DNA of 64,000 nucleotides from Cheilinus undulatus (lineage: Eukaryota; Chordata; Actinopteri; Labriformes; Labridae). How positions within the stretch are numbered: the stretch's first letter is position 1; the number at the start of each line of letters is the position of its first letter. A model generated the notes under the pieces. The model did no database searches. It was not told where the DNA came from and was given only the letters and a program-made list of their open reading frames with translations. Shown piece after piece: positions 47,964 to 60,792 of this stretch. The stretch lies in assembly GCF_018320785.1 (NCBI RefSeq), contig NC_054866.1, positions 38,851,000-38,914,999 on the forward strand, in the 5' to 3' direction. A program made the position numbers and the translations under genes.

Positions 47964-50900
47964 CCACAAAGTTTACAGAACAATGTTATGGGTTTTTTTT
48001 AGGTTGGGAGTTTGAAAGATGGTTTTTTTTTTGTTGTTGTTTTTAAACTGACACTGACAGCAGGTTCCCTTGTTCTCACTGCCAGAGACCAGACCTCTTA
48101 AACAAAGCAGGGTGATACAAGGGGAAGCCATTAGAGGTACAGTGATTAGGGGATGTCTGAAAAGCAGGAAATTCATCTATTGACTCAGAAGGATATAATG
48201 CAATACTTTTTAATGAAAGCAAAATATCGCTCAGATTATGCCAACATTTTTAAATCCTTGATATGACATTTTATGATTCATTCATAAGCACCATGTAACC
48301 TAAGGAAAGAAAAGTAATAGATCTTTGATTATGGCTAGCTGTTTCAACTCCTTATGCTCAAATAACGGTGCTCATTCCAAACATGATACTGGTTTAAATT
48401 AAAAAAAAAATGCTACAACCAGAATAGAGGAATCATCTGTCAGCGCTCTGTGTCAGCCACCAGAGAAACGATCACATTTATGTTAGGATAGGCAGACAGT
48501 TTAGAGCTTCAAAGTCTCGCTTTCATTTTCTCATCCTGTAGTTAACTCTGCAGGTGTTCCTTTTATCAAATTTTCCGAAGGCAGTGAAATCGGTTAACAA
48601 CATACTGTATTGAGTTGAACTGCTCAGTGATTTGATATAGTTGATAGTTGAACCTTTGTGTGGGCTGGTGTCGTGGTGGGCCCCCATGTTTGACCTGCCA
48701 AAATTAAACCAAGGCAGGAAAAGGGGGTGAACAAACTTTCTGTCTTCACATGTTTACAGCAACCTTATTACAACATATCGAGTGTGTTCAGACACAAATT
48801 TTGGATTTCACTTTACAGAGACTTAAATGTAATGCCACATGAAGTGAAGGGTTACTTTTTTAAATTTGATGTTACCTCAGCTTAAAGCGCCTGCTTTTCA
48901 AGTTTGCTAATAACCTGAAAAATTCATCAGATTGTCCCCAATGACTGATTTGTTGTAGAAAATGCTACAATTCCAGGGTGTTGGAAATCAGAAAATAGAT
49001 CATGTGGCTGTCTGTTTTTTTTCTTTTTTAACTAGTCTATTTCCTCAATAATGAAACACATTTTCAATAATTCTGTTTTTCAGTAGATTCATTCTTAAAT
49101 TTTAAGTAGTCACAGGCTTGCTGCTTTACCCTAATTTGTGTTTAATCAGTTTCTCTAACCAAAAGGACAATTTCTCTTCATATTTTTTTAACTTTAGTTC
49201 TATATGTTGCATTTTGTCCCATTGTCAACCAAAATGCCTTACATTTTAGAGCAGTAAAAATAAATTAGCAGTGCTTTTTTCCTTAAGTCTGTGGACTTAA
49301 TTGTTTTAATTTTGATTAGTGAGTCAACTTGTATGCAATGTTACTGGGTTAACAGTTAGCCTCTGTGATTCAGATTATTAATTAGCAGGAATGGTAACCC
49401 TAGCCGCATAAGAAAACAATGAAAATTATACCCAGCAAATAAATATTTGAAACCTAAATATGCATGTGTTTAAGACCTTTAAAGGCCTTTGAATAGAAAT
49501 GGGCTGCTTAATGAAGTTATGTGCTATGCTAAGCTAGCAAGATGCTATGAGTAGGCTATGTGAAGTGTTAGGATACAAGTGCCACCAGTCATCTCAGCTA
49601 AATCCCAGAAAAAATAATATTTTAAATGTCTCACCTGATGTTTTTAGTCAGTGAGAACCAGACATCTTAAATGTTAGGTCATTGCAGGAGCTGCTAACCA
49701 TCTTAGCTAACATCCTTGCTACATTTATCTATATCTTATGCTCTATCAGCAATGTTTCTATGTAGACCTCTCTCTCTCTGTCTACAAACAACCTGCCATA
49801 TGAGATTTTCTGACATCATTTTTTTTAATTTTAACAGCTTACAGTATGTCTCTCTTTTGGTCTGTATGATGCCATTAGTAGCTGAGAGGACATGGAGGTG
49901 CAGCTGAGCTACTGTGACTAGAATTATGTAGGACTGATTTAAATAGTTACCCACATGATGATAATGGTCCTCCCATGTTGTCAGTGGCCTGTGAATTCTG
50001 TTTGTATTAGCCATTAGTCGGGCTAAAGCTGGTTCTTCCTGACATCAAACAGCCTGGTAGCCTAAATGAGCTCAACAGCAGAGCAGGCAGCAGTACAATC
50101 TGAAACTGCACTTATTTTAGTAGAGTAGCACCACAGTGAAAACCTTTTTGCCTGTTTTTGAAATAACACTGAAAAATATAGTTCTTTTTTAGTAGGCTGT
50201 ATTGGTGAATGGTGATCTTCAGGTGATGATGTTCTGCTTTCCTCAACAGTGGGTACTCAACATTTTGTGTATAGTTTCCTGAGACTCTTTTTATAATAGT
50301 AATGCAGGTAGATTCCATTAGTGAACTTAAAATGCCCTAATCATGTCAGAAATTGTAAGTGCTGACGGTGTCATTTAAAAGCCTAATGATGTCTACATTT
50401 CATTTTCTATCCAAGCCAATGCCAAGGAAGTCCAAGCAGAGAGGGCAGTTTGTGTCTGATCTTTGCTTTAGTGCCTTTACCACAGTGCCTTATCAAAATG
50501 CACACATATAGAGATAATGTGTATGATAATATCTTTGTGTTTTGTTAAAGATAAGCCAAATACATAGATTACTAAAGAAAATGATCTGACCACATCCACA
50601 ATATTTTATCATATGTGTTTTAAATGTGCAACAGTTTGTAGGACTGAAGTTTATCACATCAATTTAAACGTGAGGAATCACTGGGGCAAAGATGAAGGTC
50701 CAACTTAAAGGCTTTTATTTTCAGGCTGTCAAATGGTGTTCTATTATTAACAAAAAGAAAAAGGTAACATAATTGATTAATTGATGGGTTTCAAATGACA
50801 AATAATATTCAATAATGTTAAATAATGTTCACCATAATCTAATTTTACATTTAACACAGGATAAAACAATCAAATTTGATACAATATATCTCATAAACCA

Positions 50901-53260
50901 AATACCATCAAATAATGCTTACTTTTGACGCACTTGACAGCCAGGGTAGGAACAGATCTTGACAGCAGCTGAGCAAGGAGTCCTTTATAGACCTCTGATT
51001 AGGCCTCAGTGGCTGCACCTGTGGCTAATTGTTGCAGGCTGCACACTTGTGCCTGCTGATCCCAAGAGGAGCCAAACAGACATGAAGGATCTCAACCATA
51101 TGTTAAAAATACACAATTGTTTTTAGAGCCCCGTTTTTTGGATGGTTGAATGTTTGAATAAAGTGAGTTTTTGTAATCACAGATGTGTTGATGTTGATTT
51201 TGTAATATTTACCCTGTTGATGAGTGAAAGTTTTTTTAATTCATGTAAATTCAGACCTGGGAAGAATTGGGTTAAGCCTTAATGAGAAAATTGGTCACTT
51301 AGTTAATTGTTAGCAAGGAAGGATTTGGAGGCCCCTGGCAAGGACAAGTCTGGCAAAGATCATTATGACCAGTTCGAACTTACAAAAGTGAAAATGTATG
51401 TCCACTATTGGTGCAATATCCTTTCTCACAACACAAATCATAAGTTTTTACTTATGCATGTCATTTCTCCATGATGCAATGTGCCAGATTTTTGTTTAAG
51501 TTTGTTGTTTAAGTGTGTCTAGCGATCCTCCTTGCTGTACTTGGCTTGATATGAAGACATTTAGAGGCTCTTTGAGGGGATTGGACCTTACTGTTAGGGC
51601 AAGGGGTCCTCTTCAGGGACTTTTTGAATAATCTAAGCCTATGTTATGCAGTTTTATCCTCTTTACCCCTTGAATCACTGACAGAGATTCTAGAGGTACA
51701 TCTTATATCTGATGCACATAATGATTGTATCTTGGGTCTTCTTATTATACAGAGTTTATATAGTCCTGTGTTTTATGGTGTTTTTACTGTTTTAAATTTT
51801 TGTACAGCACTTTGGTCAACTTTCTGTCATTTTTTAATGTATATGGATTTTGTAAATAAGTTTGGATTTGGATCTGGATACATTACTGTGTTTATCAAAA
51901 GCTGGTGTATTTTTATACTGAGGTTACAGATGAGAATGAAATTATTAACCCCATTATGAAAATTTCCTATTTTATTCACAAGTACTGTGAACAGAGCAAT
52001 GATTTTAACAAAGCATTTCCAAATGTCCTAGTTTTATTTTGGATACTTACATTATTTCACTTTGCACACAGAAACTAAATTATTATTATTATTTCTTCTA
52101 CATTATTGGCCCCCTTGATGCTAATAGTTAATAGTGTCTCCTTTTTTGCAGGATAACAGCCAGCAGTCATTTGTTGTAGTTTTCAACGAGTCTCAGACAC
52201 AACTCCTGAGAAATCTCAGCCCATGCTTCTTTGGTCAATCTCTCAATACCCTCCAGATTTGATGGCCTCTTGGCATGGACCTTGGTCTTCAGTTCAACCC
52301 ACAGATTCATGATGGGATTGAAGTCAGGGCTTTGTGCAGGACAGTCCATAACGTTCACTTTGGTCTTCTGAAAGTAGTTCTTCCCCAGGAGTCACTTTTG
52401 GGTTGCTGTCATGTTGGAAGACAAAGTGACGACCCAGATCCAGTTTTGCTACTGACTGCTTGAGGTTTTTTTCTTCTTTAAAATCCTCACATATCCTTCT
52501 TTCTTCATGATTTCTTCCACTTTTATGAGATTCACACTTCCAGTATGCCCATATATAAGCAACATTTCTATGGCCATAGGACCATAATAATTTAGACTCT
52601 GGTAGTTTTTGGTTTATGTGAAATAATTCTGTTTCAGTGTCCAAAGTACTATAAAGTAAGCTTCCAAATTAAAGTATGATGTTTGGGACAGCAGTGTTAA
52701 AATGCCTTGCTCTGTTTTACAGCACTTGGGGAGGGGAGCTAATAATTACGTCCTTACCTGTAAGGGTCTCTTTACTTCCTCTATGAATTAAACAGTATTT
52801 GTTGTGTTCATTGCTAGGCAGCGAGAAGTGTTAAGAGCGCCCTCTGTAGTCCACATATCAAAATTGCATGCTTGATACCAGCAGCCCAGTGCAAAGGAAA
52901 TCTTTTTATTTCTCTCAAGACTAAGGAAGAGCAGAAAAATATAAATATGGAGACCATTTAGTGATACCGTCATAGAGTATTTGACGCAATAATTATTAGC
53001 TGTTATTTGTATCTTCTCTGATTTTGTTTCATTCATAGTCAGGATCAAAAACATTGGTCAGCACTTGCAAAAATTACAGGTGTGATTGTGTTTACGTAAG
53101 AGCAGTTAAATGGGCTGGTAATTGAAACCTAATTTGCAAACACTGACAGCTGGATTACCATAAAATAATGTTATAAATGAAATGGGTACTTGATAAAATT
53201 CAAAAAGAAAAAAAAGAAAATGAACATTCTCGTTTATTATGTTGACCAAATTTACCATCG
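47964..53260. other. Intergenic tlcd1-rab34, no gene seen
   Basis: The first part is probably tlcd1 3' UTR: AATAAA occurs at 49259-49264 and 49438-49443. Beyond that I found only AT-rich sequence, a repeat-like stretch around 51520-51860 containing 'tgtacagcactttgg' (a motif common at LINE 3' ends), and a dead Tc1 transposase at 52140-52644. RPL23A, which lies between these genes in human, was not recognised here. Confidence 0.5.
52140..52644 (-). mobile_element. Tc1-like transposase fragment
   Basis: The minus strand encodes pieces of a Tc1 transposase in order: DTETELFHINQK, YIWAYWK, KLDLGRHFVFQHDSNPKVT, then CPAQSPDFNPIMNLWVELK, then RPSNLEGIERLTKEAWAEI. The usual catalytic glutamate in NPIEHLW is methionine here, and the frames are shifted between pieces. 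Terminal repeats were not located. It is intergenic between tlcd1 and rab34. Confidence 0.82.
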
Positions 53261-53269
53261 AAGCGTAAA

Positions 53270-53637
53270 CCGGGCTGAACAGCCCACATTTAGCCTGCGT
53301 TTAGCCTAAATGAGGTGACATGGATAGGTGGATGGATTTTCAATCATTTCTCATTTCCTCCAGCAGAGGTCCCAGCAAAGAAATGTGGGAGGAAAAGAAA
53401 AAAAAAATACAAGATCCCGGGATCTGAGTCAGCAGCGGATCCATCCAGCAAACTGCTGTTTCCCCTCAACTAACGTGCATCGTTTTCGCTGTGTCCACCT
53501 CAAAATATAAACTTTAATAACGGATAATGAGCTTGAATGGGTTTATATGACAATAAAAAACAGCTGTGGAAGGAGAAAACGAGCTGAAAACACAGAAGAG
53601 AGAAGAGGAAAAGTTGTGAGCTGGCCATCTTGTTGAG
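53270..53637 (+). promoter_or_regulatory. rab34: rab34 promoter and 5' UTR exon (probable)
   Basis: CpG dinucleotides become frequent from about 53.3 to 53.8 kb, upstream of the rab34 coding exons. A purine-rich leader ends at a good donor, TTGAG then GTAACA, with the exon edge at 53637. It pairs with a pyrimidine-rich acceptor at 54951/54952 in front of the first coding exon. The transcription start is not fixed. Confidence 0.5.
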
Positions 53638-54479
53638 GTAACATCTTTACGGAGTTTTGTTGCTCTAGCTCCCCGTTTCTAACCGCTGAATTTACTTGTG
53701 TATGTATATTGTCCCCTCTGGCGCTCCGTACTTTTCTAACGTTTGGTTTTACGATGTGAAATGATGCCCACCGGGCGTTTCGCTAAAAATTGACTTAAAA
53801 ACGCGACTTTTCAGTAGTACGAAGAGTCGAGCTAAGCCCAGTAAATGAGTCATCTTGTTGTAGAGCTGGAGCTTTGATGAACAAGAGGATTAAATCAGAT
53901 CTACACAGTAAGTGCATTAACGCTCATTACATGTGTCTGGTCTGGCTCTGTATGTGGTCACATAGCAACAAGAAGGACAAGACATTTTTTCTAAACGTGT
54001 CTCAGCTGTTTGACTCCAGTAGTCTTTTTGACTCAGGTCTCTTTCTGGATATGATTTCATTCATGTAACCATAGCCTTCACAGACTGGGGTGCGTGTGTT
54101 AGCATTGCGTGGGTAACGTGATAGCTGTCGAAATGTAAACAAATGTAACGACTGGGGAGGGTACATGGGATTGTTTAACCCAAATGGAGCGGATGTGGAT
54201 TTTTCAAGGTAATAGAAAAAGGGTAATCTGTCTCTCACAATTGATTTTGGCCCGAAAAGAGATTATTTTGATTTTTTATTTGAAAATGGAGGGTATTAGC
54301 CTTAGTTTATGCGCGTCTGATGGAAAGATGTAGCCTTAGGTCATGTTATGTTACTACATTTAGAGTTCATGCTTCCTCTTTCTACAATTTGTTGACACTT
54401 CATATTACCTGAAGCAATATCTTATATTTTGCTAATATAATACAAAAGTAGGGCTGATTGGATACAGAAATAATCATAT

Positions 54480-54710
54480 CGTCTCTAAGGACTTGGTTTG
54501 GCAACCGGATGGTTCAAGCCCCTGTCTTACCAAGTCTGGGAATTGTTCTGGTAACTGAAGAGTTGTCAGTTTGCTTCCTGAGTACTGCTGAGGTTCCCTT
54601 GTGCAAGGCTTCAATCTCCCAACTGCTCAGGCCGGGCCCTCCTTGTTGGCAGCAGCCCCTCACTGTCACATCTCTCTATTAATGCATGCAAATAGGATCA
54701 CGTTGTGTGT
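54480..54710 (+). repeat. Dispersed repeat, SINE-like
   Basis: It contains 'atggttcaagcccctgtc', 'gagtactgctgaggttccct' and 'tgtgcaaggcttcaatctcc', a text pattern I recognise from a common teleost dispersed repeat. It lies in rab34 intron 1, before the 54.77-kb palindrome. Confidence 0.45.
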
Positions 54711-55015
54711 CTAGCATGTTCAACCGCAGAGTAAAGACTGAATTTCCCCCAAGGCATGAAAAAAGTAGATGCTGTGTCTTATCAATATATTATATTGATA
54801 AGACACAGCATTTTTTTTATTGCACTGTCTGATATTTTTCCTTTATCTTTCCTTTTTATTGTTGTGCAGCTACAGGTCTGGTAAGGGTCAGTGAAAATTA
54901 AGGATCAAGTTAAAATGTAAGATTATTTATTCCTTTTTTCTCTCTTTTCAGCTCACCACATTATCCCTCTACTAAAAGTTCACCTCCAGGCTTCATGTCT
55001 GTCCGAGTTCCAGCC

Positions 55016-58000
55016 ATGAGTGTTCTTCCTCCTGTTCGAAGGGACCGTGTTATTGCTCAGCTCCCTCAGGTACTCCAGTACAAATCCAGAACTGTAATAA
55101 TACTAATGTTGTCTACCTAAAACACAGCTCAGCCTCACACATTCTTCTTATTGCATTGCAGTGTTTCAGGAAAGAGGCAGCCATGCACACCAGAGAGGAT
55201 TTCAACAATAAAGTGAAGACGGCCTGCCAGGAGCAGCGCACCGGCACTGTGGGGTGAGCTCAGCAACCACAGAACAGAAGGTACCGGAGGTGTTTTTGAG
55301 GCACTGTTATTCACTTTTTGCTTTTTTATCTCAGCAGATTTAAAATCTCCAAGGTCATCGTTGTGGGGGATCTGGCTGTGGGTAAAACCTGTCTGATTAA
55401 TAGGTAAGCTGTAAGACAGCCACTTAATCCGCTAAAGTGGGGCATGTCTGGGTAATAAATAACATGAAAAAGAAAGAATGTGCACCTCCTACAACAAAAA
55501 TCCCCCTAATTTCTTTTTGTTTTGTGATTTTTTTCTGTTATCCTGCAACAAACAGAGGAACACCACAGATACCTGGCTGAGGCTTTATAACCTTTTCCCT
55601 AGAGGTAGTTAGGATAGACCAGCTAAATGCTCAAACATGCTTTAAAAAGAGCCACAAGTCCCATCACTGTAAGTGAGCCTGGTTGGACATTGGTGGTGGA
55701 AATGTATGCAAGTTTATGCTTTACTACGCCAAACAGTGCCAAACTGTACTGAACCAAACCAGAATCCTTGTTGGAAACTTAAATGTTGTCAGATTCTCTG
55801 CAGATACAGAAACCATCCAAAGCGTCAAGGTAAGATAATAGAATAGATGGGAAGTATTTAGTTTAAAGCCTAAAATAGTGTTGTTTTTTTAACTCATGAA
55901 ATAATGAGTTTTATAGACTGTTGGTATCACAGGACATACATATATGGGTAAAGGTCTTGGCTGCCTGATCATTACACTGACAGTTACTGGAATGAAATTG
56001 TATTCAAATAACTGTATTTTAATGAAGAGTTGGTCCTCCTTTTGCTGCTATAACAGCCTCCAATTACCAATGTCTTTTGTCCATATAATGTAGCTTATGT
56101 AGCAGAAAAAAAGAAGCACAGCTATTCTATTAGAAGCAATGATGGAGCTGTGTAATGACGAAAAATCAAATGAAAGTGAAACATTTTTTCAAGGATTAGC
56201 TTTTTTAAGCTTTACTTTGGGCTATTGCCTTGATTACAGAGAAGGGCAGTGGATAGAGTTTGAAACAGGGATGAGAGAGTGGGGAATGACATGTGGGTAA
56301 GGAGTCACCAGTTGGACCAAACTCCAGGCCACCTGCATGCATTGATTGAGACCCAACTGCAAGGCCATCTGTGCCTTAATACAATTGCAGCTGATGGTGC
56401 ATTACTGAATGTATTACTTCCTCCTTTGGATTTAACATACATGTTTGATGTTTTCAGGTTTTGCAAGGATGCTTTTGATAAGAACTACAAAGCCACGATT
56501 GGTGTTGACTTTGAGATGGAGAGGTTTGAGGTGCTGGGTGTTCCCTTCAGCCTTCAACTGTGAGTCTTCATTTATATGATTCAAACAATTTCAGTAAACT
56601 GTTGATAGTACTTTCACACATGAACTGTATGTGGGAATGCAAATGACCAAAAATTTCCTGCCAGTCCTGTAATAAAATTTGCACCTCAAGTTCATGTGAG
56701 CTGATGTGTGACTACAGCAGGAACTATTCAGGAAAATTTGACTGGGGTAGAGTAAGAGGGTTAGATGACATAAATATCCTCCTGTCTGGCACACAACTGG
56801 TGTAATCTCTGCTATGCAACTGACAATTTTTTCCTTTGGCATTGAGTCGATACTGTGAATATGTTGAACCACTGCTACTTGTCATCATAGCATCAGACTC
56901 TGTTGCTTCGTCTGCCATCTCCACATTTTTTCCTATGTATTGCCCTCCACCCCCTAACCCCCTTTACACGTCTGACAGTGGAAGTCTCTCGCTTTTTTTT
57001 TTTTTTTTTTTTGCGTATAGCTGGTGTCAGGCCAAAACCTTGTTTCTCCATCTTTTATGATTTTATTTTTTTCCCTAAATCAGTGCTCTTGGTTGCCCTT
57101 TACATCTGTCAGTGGGTTTTAACAAATTTTGAAGCAATGAAAAGTCTCAAAAAGATGCTGGCTATGACCATTCAGTGTTAAATTATTAGAAAAATACAGT
57201 ATTCTTTTCAGTCCTTGAAAAGTGGTGATTTTGGAGATAAGATTCCCAACGCCAGCAATATGTAAACAATAAACTTAGGAAGAGTACTGTATTTATGAAC
57301 ACAAGTAGAGTTTGTCTCTTGTAATGCTTACTGGCCTCTCTGTGTTACAGCTGGGACACTGCAGGCCAAGAGAGGTTCAAGTGCATCGCTTCTACGTACT
57401 ACAGAGGAGCCCAGAGTGAGAAATGAGTGTTTCAGGCTAAAAATCAACAAAAAAACAACAACAAAAAAATAAGCTAGAAATTAAAAAATCTTACATGCAT
57501 AAAAGTTTAAACCCAATAATTGATGTACCATTTTCCTTTCTCTCCAGTTGTGATCATCGTGTTTGATGTTAATGATGTTGCCTCTTTGGGCCATGTGAGG
57601 TAACCGAATAAAAAAAAACGAGCAGATTTTTAAAATTCTTTCATTATTCCAGGCCAAAGGGTTTTAACTTGTTTCTGTTTCTGTCTACAGGCAGTGGCTC
57701 GAAGACGCCTTGAAAGAGAACGACCCCACTGCTGTTCAGCTGTTCCTGGTTGGCACAAAGAAAGACCTGAGTGTAAGTGTATCCCACCGTTGAAAGCAGA
57801 CATGCCTGTAAACATTTTTTGTGTCTTTACTGGAGTCAAATGTCCGCTATTTGGTTTGGTGCCAGCAGCACAAAGCGTTCGTCTTCTGGCTTAGACCTCA
57901 GGAATGTTGTTTCTCCATCATTAACTAGACTGAGGGGGAAATGATAGATACAGGACATTTCTAAGATTGTTGAGCTTTAAACACTGAGTTCTTCATTTAT

Positions 58001-59841
58001 TTTAGTCTTTTTGGACATTTTAACCATGGCTGTTGTAATCTGTAAAAAAAGGGTAAAATCCTGGTAATAGTCATTTACAATTGCAGGGTTTTAAGATGTT
58101 TTCTGTTTGCCTAGTAAATTTTATTCCAGTATTTTTTGACTTTTGAAACAAAGTCACATTTTATTCTGTACAAATTGAGCTTAAGGCTAAACAGAAATTC
58201 AGTTGCATACCATGGTTAAACATTGATTTATTCTTTTTTATGCAATATTACAAAAAAGCATTTCTGACTTTGTGGGAATGATTTTCTGTGCTCTTATGAT
58301 ACAGAAAATGATTAACCTTGTTTTTTACTTGTGCTTACCTGAATTCAACACGTCTAACTTGGCTGCTTTCTCTGACAGTCTCCTGCCCAGTATTCTCTGA
58401 TTGAACAAGACGCCATCAAACTAGCGCAAGAGATCACAGCAGAGTATTGGGCGGTATCATCCCTGACAGGTGAGGTTTTTTTTTTTTTTTTTTTCCTTAA
58501 CTTATTTTATTCTATTTTTTATTATTGTCATTTTAATCCAGGAAAAATGATAATGTAGTAACATATTGGTAACAAACTGGTAACACTCGAGCTGGTACAC
58601 TCAATTTTAAAATTCAGCCATTTTTGAGATTATGATGGATGGAGGCTTGATGTCTTTTCTTTAACTGTTATTTTGGGGTGGAAAAAAATTTAGTAACTAC
58701 TTGTTTTTTGTTTTTAAATGCTTTTGCCAAGTTTTGGGAATTGAAGGACAACCTTTAGCCTCACAATCACATTATGGCTGACCTTCAAATGACTATAACG
58801 CCCTAAAAACTTTGAATTTATGGGTCAGAAAGAAGTTTTTTTTTTGTTTGTTTGCAAATAAGCAATTTGTACCACATCGAAAATTTCTGTCTTTGGCACT
58901 GAAGAAAACCAATGTGGTCAAACTATTAAGAGGTTTGTCAAAATATCACGTCTCTAGATGGTTCTTCTTAATCTTCTTTTCTTTACAGAGCTACATGCAG
59001 TATAAATGCAGTAGCTACAGTGCCCATAAAAAGCATTCACCCCCTTGGATGTTTGACTCTTTTATTGATTTTATAAATCAATCATGGTCGGTATAATTTG
59101 GCTTTTTTGACAAAAAAGAGAAAAATACTTTTTAATGTCACTAGGAAAATTCATCTTGTCTTTAAACCATTTCTGTATAGCTTTCGCTGTAATGCTTAGG
59201 TTATTGTCTTGCAGGGAAATAAATCTACCAAGTTGTAGTTCTCTTGCAGACTGAAAAGGATTGTCCCCCAGGGTTTCCCATATTTTATTGCATTCATTTT
59301 ACCCTCAATCTACCGCATGATGCTGCCACCGCCATGCTTCATAGTGGGGATGGAGTGTTTGGTGTGCTCTAAACATAGCGTCTTGTCTGATGGCCACAAA
59401 GGAAGAACTTTCTCCAAGGGTGTGAATACATTTTATAGGCACTGTATTCAGGAGAAAGCTTTCCCTGAGATGTCGTAGTAAGGGGTTATTATTTAAAATC
59501 AAGCAGAAAATTTTGCTTCAACACTCCCACCACATTAATTTCCTTCCGTCCCTTACTAATCTGTCTTTCATGCTGCAGGAGAAAATGTCAAAGAGTTTTT
59601 CTTTCGAGTTGCATCGCTTGCTTTTGAGACCAACGTTCTTGCTGAGTTGGAGAAAAGTGGAACACGACAAATTGGGGAGGTAGTCAGTAAGTATCCAAAA
59701 GAAGTCTATGATAAAGAATCATATTTGTTCTTATGTTACAAAGCTCTGAGACACTGCTGTTTCTTCTTTCCTCCAGAAATTAACAGCACTTCAAACAACC
59801 TGTACACTACATCCAAGAAGAAACAGTCAAACTGCTGTTAG
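55016..59841 (+). CDS. rab34: Ras-related protein Rab34, complete, ten coding exons
   Basis: Small GTPase needed for early steps of intracellular ciliogenesis, also linked to lysosome positioning and macropinocytosis. Coding exons: 55016-55069, 55162-55253, 55338-55403, 56458-56559, 57351-57415, 57548-57599, 57691-57772, 58379-58469, 59579-59686, 59777-59841. All introns are GT-AG; the total is 777 nt, 258 residues plus stop (human 259). Motifs: P-loop GDLAVGKT at 59-66, switch I NYKATIGVDF, WDTAGQE at 106-112, TKKD at 166-169, SSL at 198-200, and a C-terminal CC pair (257-258) for geranylgeranylation. The Rab34-type N-terminus MSVLPPVRRDRVIAQLPQ supports the ATG at 55016 (G at -3). An in-frame ATG at 54995 would add seven residues but has poor context. 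The gene is preceded by a 5' UTR intron. Confidence 0.96.
55939..56090. mobile_element. Tc1-type MITE, same family as 16303-17210
   Basis: Its left end, catatatgggtaaagg, and the complement of its right end, cattatatggacaaaag, match the Tc1 termini at 16303 and are flanked by TA. Inner blocks 'tggaatgaaattgtattcaa' and 'gctataacagcc' also match that element. At 152 bp it is an internally deleted copy, in rab34 intron 3. Confidence 0.78.
59018..59444 (-). mobile_element. Deleted Tc1-like transposon
   Basis: The ends cagtgcccataaaaagcatt and the complement of ttttataggcactg are inverted and flanked by TA. The inner 'cacccccttgga' has its partner 'tccaagggtg' near the right end. The 427-bp copy keeps a transposase remnant on the minus strand with no open frame of use. 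It lies in rab34 intron 8. Confidence 0.82.
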
Positions 59842-60618
59842 TGAAGATAAAAGTGGGAGTTTAAAGTCAGAGCTGTGGCCTGAAAAGGAGGTTTTCCTCG
59901 GTGGAAAAAGACTGCGGCTGCACTCCAGCTCATTGGAGGGACTTCTGTGGTCAGAGCAGGAGGAGAGACGCTGAACTTCCTGACATATTGAGTTCAGTTT
60001 TTTCTGGACTGGAAAGAGGTTTCTTTCTGTGGGTGTGGATTCTTGTGGCGTTACTCAGTTTAACTTGTGACACAGCAATTACACCAAATGTCTGGTACTG
60101 CAGATTCCACAGCATGACATGTTCAAGTGTCTCAATGCTTTTAACTTTCTTAGGGCTTGAATTCATTATTCTGTTTTGCTGCTGTAGTTTTTTCTTCTTC
60201 ACAATAAGATTGTCATATACTTTTAGGTTTTTGCTGTTTTTGTTGTACCTGGTCTCAGGTATTGTTGATGGGAGGTTCTCAACTCATGTGAGAAGTATGC
60301 ATTAAAGGACACAAAAGGCAAAGATTTAAGATAAAAGAAAAAGACAGTTTTTCTTTTCTTTTTTTATTGTTTTGCTTAACTTTCCAGTTAACCTCCCCGT
60401 AGTCCCCTGAGTTTTCTCTTATAAATTGGGAAGTTGTTTTTTTTTTTCTACAGTGTATGCTTAAAAGGTACTTTTCACTTTTTGTTCACAATCACATGAA
60501 TGACTGGATTAGCAGTATGACTTTTATATAAAAAACTTAAACTGTGTATGTGCAGGAGTGTTGATATTTTTTACATTTCTTTTCTCTGAAATGTCTCAGT
60601 ATGTTTTAAAATAATAAA
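59842..60618 (+). other. rab34: rab34 3' UTR with polyadenylation signal
   Basis: T-rich sequence downstream of the rab34 stop. AATAAA at 60613-60618 is the candidate polyadenylation signal and implies a 3' UTR of about 0.8 kb. A 134-codon open frame inside it (59901-60305) has no family resemblance and is not annotated as a gene. Confidence 0.6.
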
Positions 60619-60792
60619 AATATTACATGTAATTCAATGGAGTATTTCAGGATCATTTCATTTCATTGAAACTTACAATTTGCAAGCCCTCAAAGTAAAA
60701 AATATGATTAGATACTAGAAAGCCCTGTTTGGTAGGTAGGGCTGTTTGATATTGAAACAACCTTTCATGATTGGTTCATCAGGATTCACCTA

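Noticed and set aside
54995-54997. Upstream in-frame ATG as the rab34 start
   Set aside because: It has T at -3, while the ATG at 55016 has G at -3 and matches the conserved Rab34 N-terminus.
59901-60305. 134-codon plus-strand frame after rab34
   Set aside because: It lies in the rab34 3' UTR before the AATAAA, in T-rich sequence that gives chance hydrophobic runs.
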